Shown: piece after piece, positions 27,646-36,319 of the stretch
How positions within the stretch are numbered: position 1 is the stretch's first letter
Layout: each line of letters opens with the position of its first letter
Assembly (NCBI RefSeq): GCF_900167565.1
Contig: NZ_FUZV01000001.1
Span: forward strand, 1,488,001 to 1,552,000
DNA from: Pseudoxanthomonas indica
Lineage (GTDB): Bacteria; Pseudomonadota; Gammaproteobacteria; Xanthomonadales; Xanthomonadaceae
Direction: 5' to 3'
DNA: 64,000 bases
Notes under the pieces: generated by a model
Told to the model about the DNA's origin: nothing
The model's database searches: none
Seen by the model: the letters and a program-made list of their open reading frames with translations, nothing else
Translations under genes and position numbers: made by a program

Positions 27646-28824
27646 TCAGTTCGCCGCAGCGGCCGGAGCCGCCCCGGCCTGCAGACCGAACTCGCGCATC
27701 GCGTTGCCGTAGTAGACCTTGTTGATCACTTCGCGCGGCAGGGCCAGGCCGGGCACGTCGGCCTTGATCATGTCCACCCGCTGGCTTTCATCGGTGGCCA
27801 GATAGCGCCAGTCCGAGGTCCAGACGTCATGTGCGGACTGCTTGAATTCCGCGGCATCGGCGCCCGGCGGCAGGGTCAGGTCGGTGCCGTACAGGATGCG
27901 ATCCTGGTACTTGATGAAGAAGTTGCGCACCTTTTCGCGATCGCGCACCGACTGGTACTGCACCTGGCTCATGCGGGCGGCCAGGTCGATGTTGGCGTTG
28001 GGGTAGCGATCCAGGAAAGCGCCGATGCGATCGACGTCGTATTCCATGCTGCCCATGTGCGCGCCGACGAAATGCAGCTGCGGATGCGCGGCGACAAAGC
28101 GATCGCGTGCGGCGATCTGATCCTCGTAGCTGGGCTGGTCCGGATGCAGGTACATGTGGTACTCCGGATGGTTCTTGAAGTACTCGCGATCGTTGTCGGT
28201 GGACATCTGCTCCAGCGGCAGCCAGCAGTTGTGCGGCTCACCCTGGTGTCCGATCAGCGGCAGGCCCAGCGCCTGGATGCGATCGGCCACCGGCGACAGC
28301 TTGGGATGGTCGAGCATGATCAGCTTGCCGGCCGAGTCCTTTTCGATCATGCCGACGTTCTTCCAGATCTTGACCGCCTTGGCGCCCTCGGCCTTGGCCT
28401 GGGTCAGGCTGGCGTCGACCTTCTGCTCCCAACCCGGCTGCTCGAAGCCTTCCATGGTGAAGGTGGCGGCCCAATGGAAATGCTGCGGATCGCGCTTGGC
28501 CTGCGCCAGGGCGACGCCGTGCTGCAGGGCGATCGACGGAAAGTCCGGATAGTCGACATTGATTGACAGCACTTCGAAGTTGTCTGCCTGCGCCTGCTGC
28601 AGGAAGGCCTCGACGTCTTCATTCACGTGCACGTGCGAGTCGAACTTGCGGACTTTGGCGAAGTCCTCCAGCGTGTAGGTATCGCCCGTCGCCGTGGCTG
28701 CGGCGTCGGGCGTAGCCTTGTCCGCCACGGGCGCCGGCGCTTCGGCGGAACAGGCCACCAGGCCGACGGCCAGCAGCAGGCCAGCCCATTTCGGGGCAGC
28801 GGCCCCGACGATCATTCGGTTCAT
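27646..28824 (-). CDS. Amidohydrolase-family lipoprotein (Amidohydro_2 type)
   Basis: 392 residues, with a lipoprotein signal (GLVAC before an Ala/Pro linker). The TIM-barrel metal-dependent hydrolase shows FDSHVHVN (HxH), HQGEPHN, HFVGAHMGSMEYD, and YGTDLTLPPG. Enzymes of this type hydrolyse lactones, amides or decarboxylate. ATG 28824 has GGGAGGG upstream. It is divergent from the GH36 gene, and its periplasmic position suggests it works on the same substrate. A deacetylase role is possible but unproven; see findings. Confidence 0.8.
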   Translation of the reverse strand: MNRMIVGAAAPKWAGLLLAVGLVACSAEAPAPVADKATPDAAATATGDTYTLEDFAKVRKFDSHVHVNEDVEAFLQQAQADNFEVLSINVDYPDFPSIALQHGVALAQAKRDPQHFHWAATFTMEGFEQPGWEQKVDASLTQAKAEGAKAVKIWKNVGMIEKDSAGKLIMLDHPKLSPVADRIQALGLPLIGHQGEPHNCWLPLEQMSTDNDREYFKNHPEYHMYLHPDQPSYEDQIAARDRFVAAHPQLHFVGAHMGSMEYDVDRIGAFLDRYPNANIDLAARMSQVQYQSVRDREKVRNFFIKYQDRILYGTDLTLPPGADAAEFKQSAHDVWTSDWRYLATDESQRVDMIKADVPGLALPREVINKVYYGNAMREFGLQAGAAPAAAAN

Positions 28825-28843
28825 TGATCCCTCCCAGGTAACG

Positions 28844-28884
28844 TAACGAAACTTATATACAACAAATCGCAACAAAAGTGTTGC
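28844..28884. promoter_or_regulatory. Operator candidates in the amidohydrolase/GH36 divergent promoter
   Basis: TAACGAAA (28844-28851) repeats the octamer upstream of the DeoR gene. Further along, GCAACA-AAAG-TGTTGC (28869-28884) is a perfect 6-bp inverted repeat in a 112-bp divergent region. Either could bind the AgaR-like regulator. No function is proven. Confidence 0.4.
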
Positions 28885-28936
28885 ATCAATCGAACCCCTG
28901 CACCAGAATGGCCCGCAACCCTGCCTGGAGCTGCTC

Positions 28937-31030
28937 ATGCCTGTCACTCTTGGACGTCGTAGCGTTTTGAAGCTGGTTTCCGGCAGCGTGGCATGGGCAG
29001 TCCTGCCCGGCGCGACCGCCGCTACGATCAATCCCGGCAACGCCGCACGCGTGGTCGCCCAGAGCGGCAGCCTGGCCATCGCCTTCGACCGCGACCTGCG
29101 CACCTGCCTGGCCTGGCAGGGTCAGGCCATCAATGACTACGCCGCCAGCGAAACCTTGTTGATCAAGGACGCCGCGGCCATCGAACGCTTTGCCTTTACC
29201 GGTGAAAAGGTCCTGGGCGCACGCGACCCGCGCCATGGCGCCGGCCGCCGGCACGTGGTGAGCGGGCGTTCCGAGCAGGGCGTCGAGAAGACCGTGACGG
29301 TGACGTTCTATGAGCGCTACCCGGGCATGGCGCTGCTGCAGACCACGTATACCAACCGTGGCGCCGAGGCCCTGGAAGTCGCAGGCTGGCGCAACGCCGC
29401 CCACGCCCTGGCCGATGCGCCAGAAGGTTTCTGGAGCTTTTCCGGCGCCACCCATACCGATCGTCGCGACTGGGTGCAGCCGATGACGGCGGGCTTTGCC
29501 CAGCGCAACACCCTGGGCATGGATTCTTCCGATTACGGCGGCGGCACGCCGGTGGCCAACATCTGGCGCCGTGATGTTGGCCTGGCCGTGGGCCACGTGG
29601 CGCCGATCCCGCGTTTGATTGATCTGCCGGTCAGCAAGACCGCCACCGGCGCCGATATCGCCGTCGAATCGAACCAGCCGGTCACGCTGGCGCCGGGCGC
29701 CTCGCTGACCAGCGAGCTGACGTTCCTGTGCGTGCACAAGGGCGACCACTTCGCCCCGCTCGTCCACTACAAGCGCTTCATGGAAGACCAGGGCATCCAG
29801 GGTCCGGAAGTGCCCGCCTCCACCTTCGATCCGATCTGGTGCGCGTGGGGTTACGAGCGCGACTTCACCATCGAGCAGGTGCTGGGCACGCTGCCCAAGG
29901 TGCGCGAAATGGGCTTTGAATGGGCCGTGCTGGACGACGGCTGGCAGACCAACGAAGGCGACTGGGCACTGGATCCGCGCAAGTTCCCCAACGGTGACGA
30001 AGACATGCGCGCCTTCGTGCGCGAAATCCGCGCGCAGGGCCTGCGCCCGCGCCTGTGGTTGGCGCCGCTGGCCTGCGACCCGGGCAGCGACATCCTGCAC
30101 GATCGTCCCGACATGCTGTTGCTGGACGAGGAAGGTTCGGTACAGAAGGTCACCTGGTGGAATGCCTTCACCCAGTGCCCGGCCTACCAGCCGACGATTG
30201 ATTTCTATGTCGCGCTGACCAAGAAGATCATCGGCGATTGGGGCTTTGAAGGGCTCAAGCTCGACGGCCAGCATCTCAATGCCGTCGCGCCCTGCTACAA
30301 CCCGCTGCACAAGCACGCCAAGCCCACCGACTCGTTCGAGAAGATGGGCGATTTCTGGAACGCAATCTACAAGGCCGCACACGACGCCAATCCCAATGCG
30401 GTGGTGGAGCTGTGCCCCTGCGGTACCGCATTCGCGTTCCACAACCTGCCGGCCACGGATCAGTATCCGTCCTCGGATCCATTGTCGTCCTGGCAGATCC
30501 GCCACAAGGGCAAGTCGATCAAGGCCCTGATTGGCAAGCGCAGCAGTTATGCCGGTGACCACGTGGAATTGAGCGACGGGCGCGATGACTGGGCCACCAG
30601 CGTCGGCATCGGCGCGGTGATCTCCACCAAGTTCACCTGGCCCAAGGATCCCGAACACACCCAGCAGCCACTGCCGCCGGGCGGCTATGTGCTGACGCCG
30701 GACAAGGAAGTGATCTGGCGCAAGTGGGTCGACCTCTACAAGAAGCACATGCTGCCGCTGGGCGACTATCGCGGCGACCTGTACGACATCGGTTTCGACA
30801 AACCCGAGACGCATGCGATCAGCAAGGACGGGGCGATGTACTACACCTTCTATGCCGATGACTGGAATGGCGCGCTCACCCTGCGCGGCTTGGGCAAGGG
30901 CAGCTACCAGGTGCGCGATCTGTTCAACGAAGTGGATCTGGGCACGGTCGATGCACGCGCCAATACCGTGAACGCAAGCTTCAAACGCTTCCTGCTGCTG
31001 CAGGCCACTCCGGTCGGAGCCAAGGCATGA
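28937..31030 (+). CDS. GH36-type alpha-galactosidase (or alpha-N-acetylgalactosaminidase)
   Basis: 697-residue GH-D clan enzyme. The N-terminus carries a twin-arginine-like motif GRRSVLK and a hydrophobic stretch, so it is probably exported by Tat to the periplasm. The barrel contains FEWAVLDDGWQT, the likely nucleophile Asp in GLKLDGQHLN, and the likely acid/base Asp in YPSSDPLSSW. A GGAG 6 nt upstream supports ATG 28937. It opens a five-gene plus-strand operon with a sugar permease, AgaZ, AgaS and a kinase. Its partners favour an amino-sugar substrate, but plain alpha-galactosides are also possible. Confidence 0.8.
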   Translation: MPVTLGRRSVLKLVSGSVAWAVLPGATAATINPGNAARVVAQSGSLAIAFDRDLRTCLAWQGQAINDYAASETLLIKDAAAIERFAFTGEKVLGARDPRHGAGRRHVVSGRSEQGVEKTVTVTFYERYPGMALLQTTYTNRGAEALEVAGWRNAAHALADAPEGFWSFSGATHTDRRDWVQPMTAGFAQRNTLGMDSSDYGGGTPVANIWRRDVGLAVGHVAPIPRLIDLPVSKTATGADIAVESNQPVTLAPGASLTSELTFLCVHKGDHFAPLVHYKRFMEDQGIQGPEVPASTFDPIWCAWGYERDFTIEQVLGTLPKVREMGFEWAVLDDGWQTNEGDWALDPRKFPNGDEDMRAFVREIRAQGLRPRLWLAPLACDPGSDILHDRPDMLLLDEEGSVQKVTWWNAFTQCPAYQPTIDFYVALTKKIIGDWGFEGLKLDGQHLNAVAPCYNPLHKHAKPTDSFEKMGDFWNAIYKAAHDANPNAVVELCPCGTAFAFHNLPATDQYPSSDPLSSWQIRHKGKSIKALIGKRSSYAGDHVELSDGRDDWATSVGIGAVISTKFTWPKDPEHTQQPLPPGGYVLTPDKEVIWRKWVDLYKKHMLPLGDYRGDLYDIGFDKPETHAISKDGAMYYTFYADDWNGALTLRGLGKGSYQVRDLFNEVDLGTVDARANTVNASFKRFLLLQATPVGAKA

Positions 31031-31944
31031 GTGCACAAGCTGCGGCTTCGCGCCGCCCGTGGTTGATCTATGCGCTGACCACCGTGGTGCTGTGGGGCGT
31101 GTGGGGCGCGCTGTCGGGCGTGGCCGCCAGGAACGGCTTTCCCGAGACGCTGGTGTACGTGGTCTGGGCGCTGACCATGATCCCGCCGGCACTGTTCGTG
31201 TTGGCACGCACCGGCTGGAAACTGGATCGCACGCCGCGCGCGATCATTTACGGCATGTTGATCGGCCTGCTCGGCGCCGGTGGCCAGATGCTGCTGTTCC
31301 ATACGCTGACCGTGGGCCCGGCGTACTACATCTTCCCGATCATCTCGCTGTCGCCGGTGATCACCATCGCGCTGTCGTTCGCCCTGCTGCGCGAACGCAC
31401 CGGCGCGCTGGGCGCGCTGGGCATCGTGCTGGCGCTGATCGCCCTGCCGCTGTTCGACCTGTCCTTCGGCCAGGGCGGCAGCGGTGGCCTGGGCTGGTTC
31501 GTGCAGGCGTTGTTGATCATGGCGGCCTGGGGCCTGCAGGCCTACTTCATGAAGATCGCCAATGACAGCGTCAGTGCCGAGAGCATCTTCTTCTACATGA
31601 TGGTGGGCGCGCTGTTGCTGATTCCGGTGGCCTGGTGGATGACCGACTGGAGCCAGCCGATCACGTTGGGTTGGGAAGGTCCGGGCGTCACCGCCGCCAT
31701 CCAGATTCTCAATGCGATTGGCGCGCTGACTCTGGTGTTCGCATTCCGCTACGGCAAGGCGATCGTGGTGGCGCCGTTGACCAATGCCGGCGCGCCGCTG
31801 GTGACCGCGGTGCTGTCGCTGGCCTTCGCCGGCGTGGTGCCCGGCCCGCTGAAGATCGTGGGCCTGGTGCTGGCGCTGATCGCCTCGTTGTTGCTGGTGC
31901 TGGAACCCGAGCGCGAAGCCGCGCCCGCCCCACGCACCCCCTGA
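31027..31944 (+). CDS. EamA/DMT-family permease
   Basis: 305 residues with about ten hydrophobic helices in the two EamA repeats (NFP-like VVLWGVWGALSG and VAPLTNAGAPLV). It overlaps GH36 by 4 bp (ATGA) and precedes the intracellular enzymes, so it is likely the inner-membrane importer of the released sugar. DMT transporters are more often exporters or metabolite exchangers, but RhaT/GlcU-type sugar importers exist in this superfamily. Confidence 0.8.
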   Translation: MSAQAAASRRPWLIYALTTVVLWGVWGALSGVAARNGFPETLVYVVWALTMIPPALFVLARTGWKLDRTPRAIIYGMLIGLLGAGGQMLLFHTLTVGPAYYIFPIISLSPVITIALSFALLRERTGALGALGIVLALIALPLFDLSFGQGGSGGLGWFVQALLIMAAWGLQAYFMKIANDSVSAESIFFYMMVGALLLIPVAWWMTDWSQPITLGWEGPGVTAAIQILNAIGALTLVFAFRYGKAIVVAPLTNAGAPLVTAVLSLAFAGVVPGPLKIVGLVLALIASLLLVLEPEREAAPAPRTP

Positions 31945-31967
31945 TAGAACATCCAAGGTTCCTCCCG

Positions 31968-33254
31968 ATGCATGCACTGCTCGATCTGATCGCGCGACAC
32001 CAGCAAGGCGAGGCCATCGGCATCGCCTCGATCTGTTCCGCCCATCCCATCGTGATTGAAGCGACGCTGCGCCACGCGCAGCGCAACCAGTTGGACACGG
32101 TGTTATTTGAAGCCACCTGCAACCAGGTCAACCAGGATGGCGGCTATACCGGGATGACGCCGGTGGACTTCGTCGCCTTCGTGCATGGCATCGCCCAGCG
32201 CGTGGGCTTTGATGAAAGCCGCATCGCCCTGGGCGGCGATCACCTCGGCCCCAATCCGTGGACCGCGCTGGACCCCGAAGCGGCGATGGCCAAGGCCGAA
32301 GTGATGGTGGCGGCCTATGTCGCCGCCGGCTTCCGCAAGATCCACCTGGACTGCTCGATGGCCTGCGCCGGTGATCCGGAGCCGTTACCGGAAGCGGCGA
32401 TCGTCGAGCGCGCCGTGCGCCTGTGCCGCGTGGCCGAAGCCACCTACCGCGATGTCGGCGGTGAAGCTCCGGTCTACGTGATCGGCACCGAAGTGCCGGT
32501 GCCGGGCGGTGCGACCGAAGCCATCGAAGGCCTGGCCGTGACCACGCCGGAAGCGGCGCTAGCCACCATCCAGGCGCACCGTGAAGCCTTTGCCGCCGCC
32601 GGCCTGGGCGCTGCGTGGGAACGCGTGATCGCCTCGGTGGTACAGCCGGGCGTGGAGTTCGATCACCACAACGTGGTCGACTACCAGCCGGCCAAGGCGC
32701 TGGCATTGAGCCAGGCCATCGCCACCCAGCCCGGCATGGTGTTCGAAGCCCATTCCACCGATTACCAGACCCGCGATGCGCTGGCCCAGCTGGTCCGCGA
32801 TCATTTCGCCATCCTCAAGGTCGGCCCCGGACTGACGTTCTCGCTGCGCGAGGCCCTGTGGGGCCTGGACGCCATCGAGCGCGAGTGGATTGCGCCGGGC
32901 TCGCAGGCCCGCCTGCGCGAGGTGGCGCTGACGCGCATGCGCGATCAGCCCAAATACTGGCAGCGCTACTACCACGCCCAAGGCGATGCGCTGCAGATCG
33001 ACCTGCAGTACAGCCTGAGCGATCGCATCCGTTACTACTGGCCCGACCCGGTGATCGAGCAGGCCCGCGAGCAGCTGTTCGCCAATCTGCGCGCCAACCC
33101 GCCGCCGCTGCCGCTCATCAGCCAATACCTTCCCCACGCGTTGCATGCCCTGCGCAACGGATTCGCAGACGCCGATCCGTTGTCGCTGGTGATGGCGCAT
33201 ATCCAGACAGCACTCGATGACTACCACCATGCAAGCCACCCCCATGACCATTGA
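31968..33254 (+). CDS. agaZ: AgaZ/GatZ-type tagatose-6-phosphate kinase or aldolase subunit
   Basis: 428 residues of the GatZ/KbaZ family (Pfam Tagatose 6-phosphate kinase). Motifs: ANQ-like FEATCNQVNQDGGYTGMTP, GGDHLGPNPW, HLDCSMACAGD, and a C-terminal FEAHSTDYQ. In some non-enterobacterial pathways this protein is thought to phosphorylate tagatose-6-phosphate. In enterobacteria it is a helper subunit of the bisphosphate aldolase; no catalytic aldolase subunit (AgaY/KbaY) is in the window. Start ATG 31968, with a 38-bp overlap into AgaS. Confidence 0.85.
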   Translation: MHALLDLIARHQQGEAIGIASICSAHPIVIEATLRHAQRNQLDTVLFEATCNQVNQDGGYTGMTPVDFVAFVHGIAQRVGFDESRIALGGDHLGPNPWTALDPEAAMAKAEVMVAAYVAAGFRKIHLDCSMACAGDPEPLPEAAIVERAVRLCRVAEATYRDVGGEAPVYVIGTEVPVPGGATEAIEGLAVTTPEAALATIQAHREAFAAAGLGAAWERVIASVVQPGVEFDHHNVVDYQPAKALALSQAIATQPGMVFEAHSTDYQTRDALAQLVRDHFAILKVGPGLTFSLREALWGLDAIEREWIAPGSQARLREVALTRMRDQPKYWQRYYHAQGDALQIDLQYSLSDRIRYYWPDPVIEQAREQLFANLRANPPPLPLISQYLPHALHALRNGFADADPLSLVMAHIQTALDDYHHASHPHDH

Positions 33255-34401
33255 ATACCTGGGCGTTCCGGAGGCGGAGCTGCAGGCCACGGGCGCGCTG
33301 CACACCGCCCGCGAAATCGAACAACAGCCGGCCATGCTGGCGCTCACCCATGATCTGGTGGCGCAGGCGCGTGCGCAGCTGGATGCCTTCATCCAGCCAA
33401 TCGCCGACAACCCGCGCGCGCGCGTCATCCTGACCGGCGCCGGTACGTCGTCCTTCATCGGCCTGTGCCTGGCGCCGTTGTTGGATCGCCAGCTGGCCGC
33501 GCGCGTGGATGCGGTGGCCACCACCGACATCGTCAGCTCGCCTTATCTGTACCTGGATCCCGATGCCCCCCTGCTGCTGGTGTCGTTCGGCCGCTCGGGC
33601 AACAGCCCGGAAAGCCTGGCCGCGGTGGAACTGGCCGAGGCGCAGGTCAAGGACGTGCGCCACCTGGTGGTGACCTGCAATGCCGACGGCGCGCTCAACC
33701 GCGTGCAGGTCAAACAGGTGCAGACCTTGCTGCTGCCGGAACAGACTCACGACGCCAGCTTTGCGATGACCTCCAGCTACAGCTGCATGATGTACGCCAC
33801 GCTGGCGGCATTGAGCCCGGCCGGCGCGCTGGACGAGCGCATCGGCGCCATCACCCGGGCGACGGCACGCGTGATCCAGGAACAGCTGCCGACCCTGCAC
33901 GATCTGGCCCTGCGCGGCTGCGATCGCGTGGTCTACCTGGGCAGCGGCTTCCTGCAGGGACTGGCGCGCGAAGCGGCGCTCAAGCTGGGTGAACTGAGCA
34001 ACGGCGGCGTGGCCACCCTGTTCGATTCGCCGCTGGGTTTCCGCCACGGCCCCAAGACCTTCGTCACCGACAAGACGCTGGTATTCGTGTTCGTCTCCAA
34101 TGACCCGCTGACCCAACGTTACGATCACGATCTGATCGATGAGCTGCGTCGCGACCGTGTCGCCGCGCGCATCGTCGAAGTCAGCGCGCAGCCGCGCCAG
34201 GACGCCCTGCGCGACACCCTGGTCGTGCCTGACATGGCGCAGGCGACCGACGTGGATCTGCTGTGGTCCTACGTGGCGGTGGCGCAGGTATACGCCTTCC
34301 ACGTGTCGCGCTCGATGGGCCTTTCTCCGGACAACCCGAACAAGGCCGGCACGGTCAATCGTGTCGTGCAGGGTGTTCGCCTGTACACGCAGAGCGCATG
34401 A
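33217..34401 (+). CDS. agaS: AgaS-type galactosamine-6-phosphate deaminase/isomerase
   Basis: 394-residue protein with two SIS domains (LTGAGTSSFIGL and FGRSGNSPESLA, then LGSGFLQGLAREAALKL and FDSPLGFRHGPKT). AgaS converts galactosamine-6-phosphate to tagatose-6-phosphate and ammonia. The start is uncertain: ATG 33217, 33229 and 33244 are all in frame and none has a strong Shine-Dalgarno; all overlap agaZ, which argues for translational coupling. Confidence 0.88.
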   Translation: MTTTMQATPMTIEYLGVPEAELQATGALHTAREIEQQPAMLALTHDLVAQARAQLDAFIQPIADNPRARVILTGAGTSSFIGLCLAPLLDRQLAARVDAVATTDIVSSPYLYLDPDAPLLLVSFGRSGNSPESLAAVELAEAQVKDVRHLVVTCNADGALNRVQVKQVQTLLLPEQTHDASFAMTSSYSCMMYATLAALSPAGALDERIGAITRATARVIQEQLPTLHDLALRGCDRVVYLGSGFLQGLAREAALKLGELSNGGVATLFDSPLGFRHGPKTFVTDKTLVFVFVSNDPLTQRYDHDLIDELRRDRVAARIVEVSAQPRQDALRDTLVVPDMAQATDVDLLWSYVAVAQVYAFHVSRSMGLSPDNPNKAGTVNRVVQGVRLYTQSA

Positions 34402-35360
34402 CCAGGGCCTACTACCTGGGCGTGGATGGCGGTGGCACCAAGACCCGCTTCGCCCTGATCGACGGCGCCGGCGATTTGCTGGCGCAGTCGCAGTTCGGCA
34501 CCACCTACCATCCGGAAATCGGCCTGGACGGCGTGCGTGACGTGCTGACCCGCGGCATCGACGCGGTGCTGCAGGAAACCGGCATCAGCGCCGATGCGCT
34601 GGGTTTTGCCTTCTTCGGCCTGCCCGCGCATGGCGAGGACAGCCGTGCGACGGCGGCATTGGACCTGATTCCGGCCAGCGTGCTCGGTCACGACCGCTAC
34701 ACCTGCGACAACGACACCGTCTGTGGTTGGGCCGGTTCGCTGGCCTGCCAGGACGGCATCAACGTGGTCGCTGGCACCGGCTCGATCGGCTATGGCCAGC
34801 GCCAGGGTGTCGGCGCGCGCGCCGGCGGCTGGGGCGAGGCCTTCTCCGATGAAGGCTCGGCGCACTGGATCGCCATGCAGGGCTTGAACGTGTACTCGCG
34901 CATGAGCGATGGGCGCCTGCCCCAGGGCGCGTTGCACGGCATCTTCAATGCCGCGCTCAAGATTGAGCACGACCTGGACATCTGCGCCCTCATCTACGGC
35001 CCGCAGGCCTATACCCGCGGCGACGTGGCGCAGCTCTCGCCGCTGGTCGCGCAGGCCGCGCGCGAAGGCGACGTGGCCGCGCGCGACATCTTCGTGCGCG
35101 CCGGCCAGGAACTGGCGGCCATCATCGATGCCCTGCGCGTGAACCTGAAGTTCCAGGCCGGCGAGACCGTGCCGGTGTCCTACTCCGGCGGCGCCTTCAG
35201 TGCCGGTGACCTGCTGCTGGGCCCGTTCCATGAGGCCCTGCGCGCGGCGTACCCGCACTTCGACGTGCGGCAACCGCTGTACGACCCGCACTACGGCGCG
35301 GCGCTGTACGCCAGCAAGCTGGCCGCCCGCCGCGGCACGGACGCGCAAAGCGTCGCCTGA
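34398..35360 (+). CDS. BadF/BcrD-type sugar kinase (N-acetylgalactosamine / galactosamine kinase candidate)
   Basis: 320-residue actin-fold kinase with the ATP-binding GVDGGGTKTRFALID, FGLPAHGEDS, TGSIGYG and SYSGGAFSAGDLL. It belongs to the N-acetylglucosamine kinase branch; AgaK of non-PTS GalNAc pathways lies in the same superfamily. It overlaps agaS by 4 bp and ends the operon, so it would phosphorylate the imported amino sugar to start catabolism. Confidence 0.82.
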   Translation: MTRAYYLGVDGGGTKTRFALIDGAGDLLAQSQFGTTYHPEIGLDGVRDVLTRGIDAVLQETGISADALGFAFFGLPAHGEDSRATAALDLIPASVLGHDRYTCDNDTVCGWAGSLACQDGINVVAGTGSIGYGQRQGVGARAGGWGEAFSDEGSAHWIAMQGLNVYSRMSDGRLPQGALHGIFNAALKIEHDLDICALIYGPQAYTRGDVAQLSPLVAQAAREGDVAARDIFVRAGQELAAIIDALRVNLKFQAGETVPVSYSGGAFSAGDLLLGPFHEALRAAYPHFDVRQPLYDPHYGAALYASKLAARRGTDAQSVA

Positions 35361-35370
35361 GCCGATGACC

Positions 35371-36135
35371 TCAACCGCGCGCGGTGCGCGCCGTTGAGGT
35401 CCAAGCGGATTTCCTGCGCAGGCGCGGCAACAGCATCGGCACCTGCTTGCGGTACTCCGCGTAGCCGGGCAACGCGGCCACCAGATCGCGCTCTTCCAGC
35501 CGAATGGCCACCAGGATGTAGGCGGTGGTCATCAGTGCGAACAGCAGATGCGTCAGCGTCATCGTCGGCGTACACCAGAACGCGAAGAACCAACCCACGT
35601 ACAACGGATGGCGGACCAGGCGATATGGGCCCGGCGTGGCGAATCCCAGCGACTGATAGGGTCGCCCGCGGAACTGCAGCCAGACCTGGCGCAGGCCGAA
35701 CAGATCAAAGTGGTTGATCAGGAACGTGGACACCAGCACCAGGCCCCAACCGAACGCGAAGCCGGCGTACAGCAGTGCGCGTGCGACGGGAGACTGCACG
35801 TCCCAGACGATGCCGCCGAGCGGTCGCCATTGCCAGAACAGCAGGATCAGCGCCAGGCTCGACAGCAAGGTGTAGGTACTGCGCTCGGCGCTTTCCGGGA
35901 TCAGCCGCGTCCATGCCCGCTTGAAGGCTGGCCTGGCCATCACGCTGTGCTGCAGCGCGAATACCGTCAGCAGGCCCAGATCGATCAGCAGCGCCGCCAC
36001 CAGCGAAGTCTCGCGTGCTGAATCCATCGCCTTGGGCACCCACAGGTTGCCGACAAAACCAACGGCGTAAAGAAAGGTGGCGAAGAAGACCAGGTAGCAC
36101 GCCACGCCATACAACAGAATTCCAGTTCGTTTCAT
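35371..36135 (-). CDS. mddA: MddA-like membrane methyltransferase (methanethiol S-methyltransferase)
   Basis: 254 residues with about six hydrophobic segments and the C-terminal isoprenylcysteine-methyltransferase pattern LFGLRQVWL, PYRLVRHPLYVGWFFAFWCTPTM-like region, AIRLEERDL. This matches MddA, which methylates methanethiol to dimethyl sulphide. ATG 36135 is the natural start. The gene converges on the kinase gene with only 10 bp between stops. Confidence 0.65.
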   Translation of the reverse strand: MKRTGILLYGVACYLVFFATFLYAVGFVGNLWVPKAMDSARETSLVAALLIDLGLLTVFALQHSVMARPAFKRAWTRLIPESAERSTYTLLSSLALILLFWQWRPLGGIVWDVQSPVARALLYAGFAFGWGLVLVSTFLINHFDLFGLRQVWLQFRGRPYQSLGFATPGPYRLVRHPLYVGWFFAFWCTPTMTLTHLLFALMTTAYILVAIRLEERDLVAALPGYAEYRKQVPMLLPRLRRKSAWTSTARTARG

Positions 36136-36319
36136 CGCAGGCTCCAGGGGCCCGCAGCCAACCAGGCCGCAGCGGCAAATCGGAAAGGTGCGCCAGCTTC
36201 CCCGCCCCGCCCCCGCCTTCACAGGGGAGCAATGTCCCGGCGCGCGCGTGGATCGGCGGCGAACCCGGGAGCTTTGTCCCGGCTAGACTGACGGCGGCGC
36301 TGCACGGAGCCCCACGTCG

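Noticed and set aside
28886..31207. A 773-codon minus-strand frame over the GH36 gene
   Set aside because: Antisense shadow: the plus strand carries an intact GH36 enzyme with catalytic motifs and a good ribosome-binding site.
36136..36319. A small gene between mddA and the hydrolase-LuxR gene
   Set aside because: The frames here are Arg/Pro/Ala-rich, with no ribosome-binding site or recognisable family; the stretch is only 184 bp.
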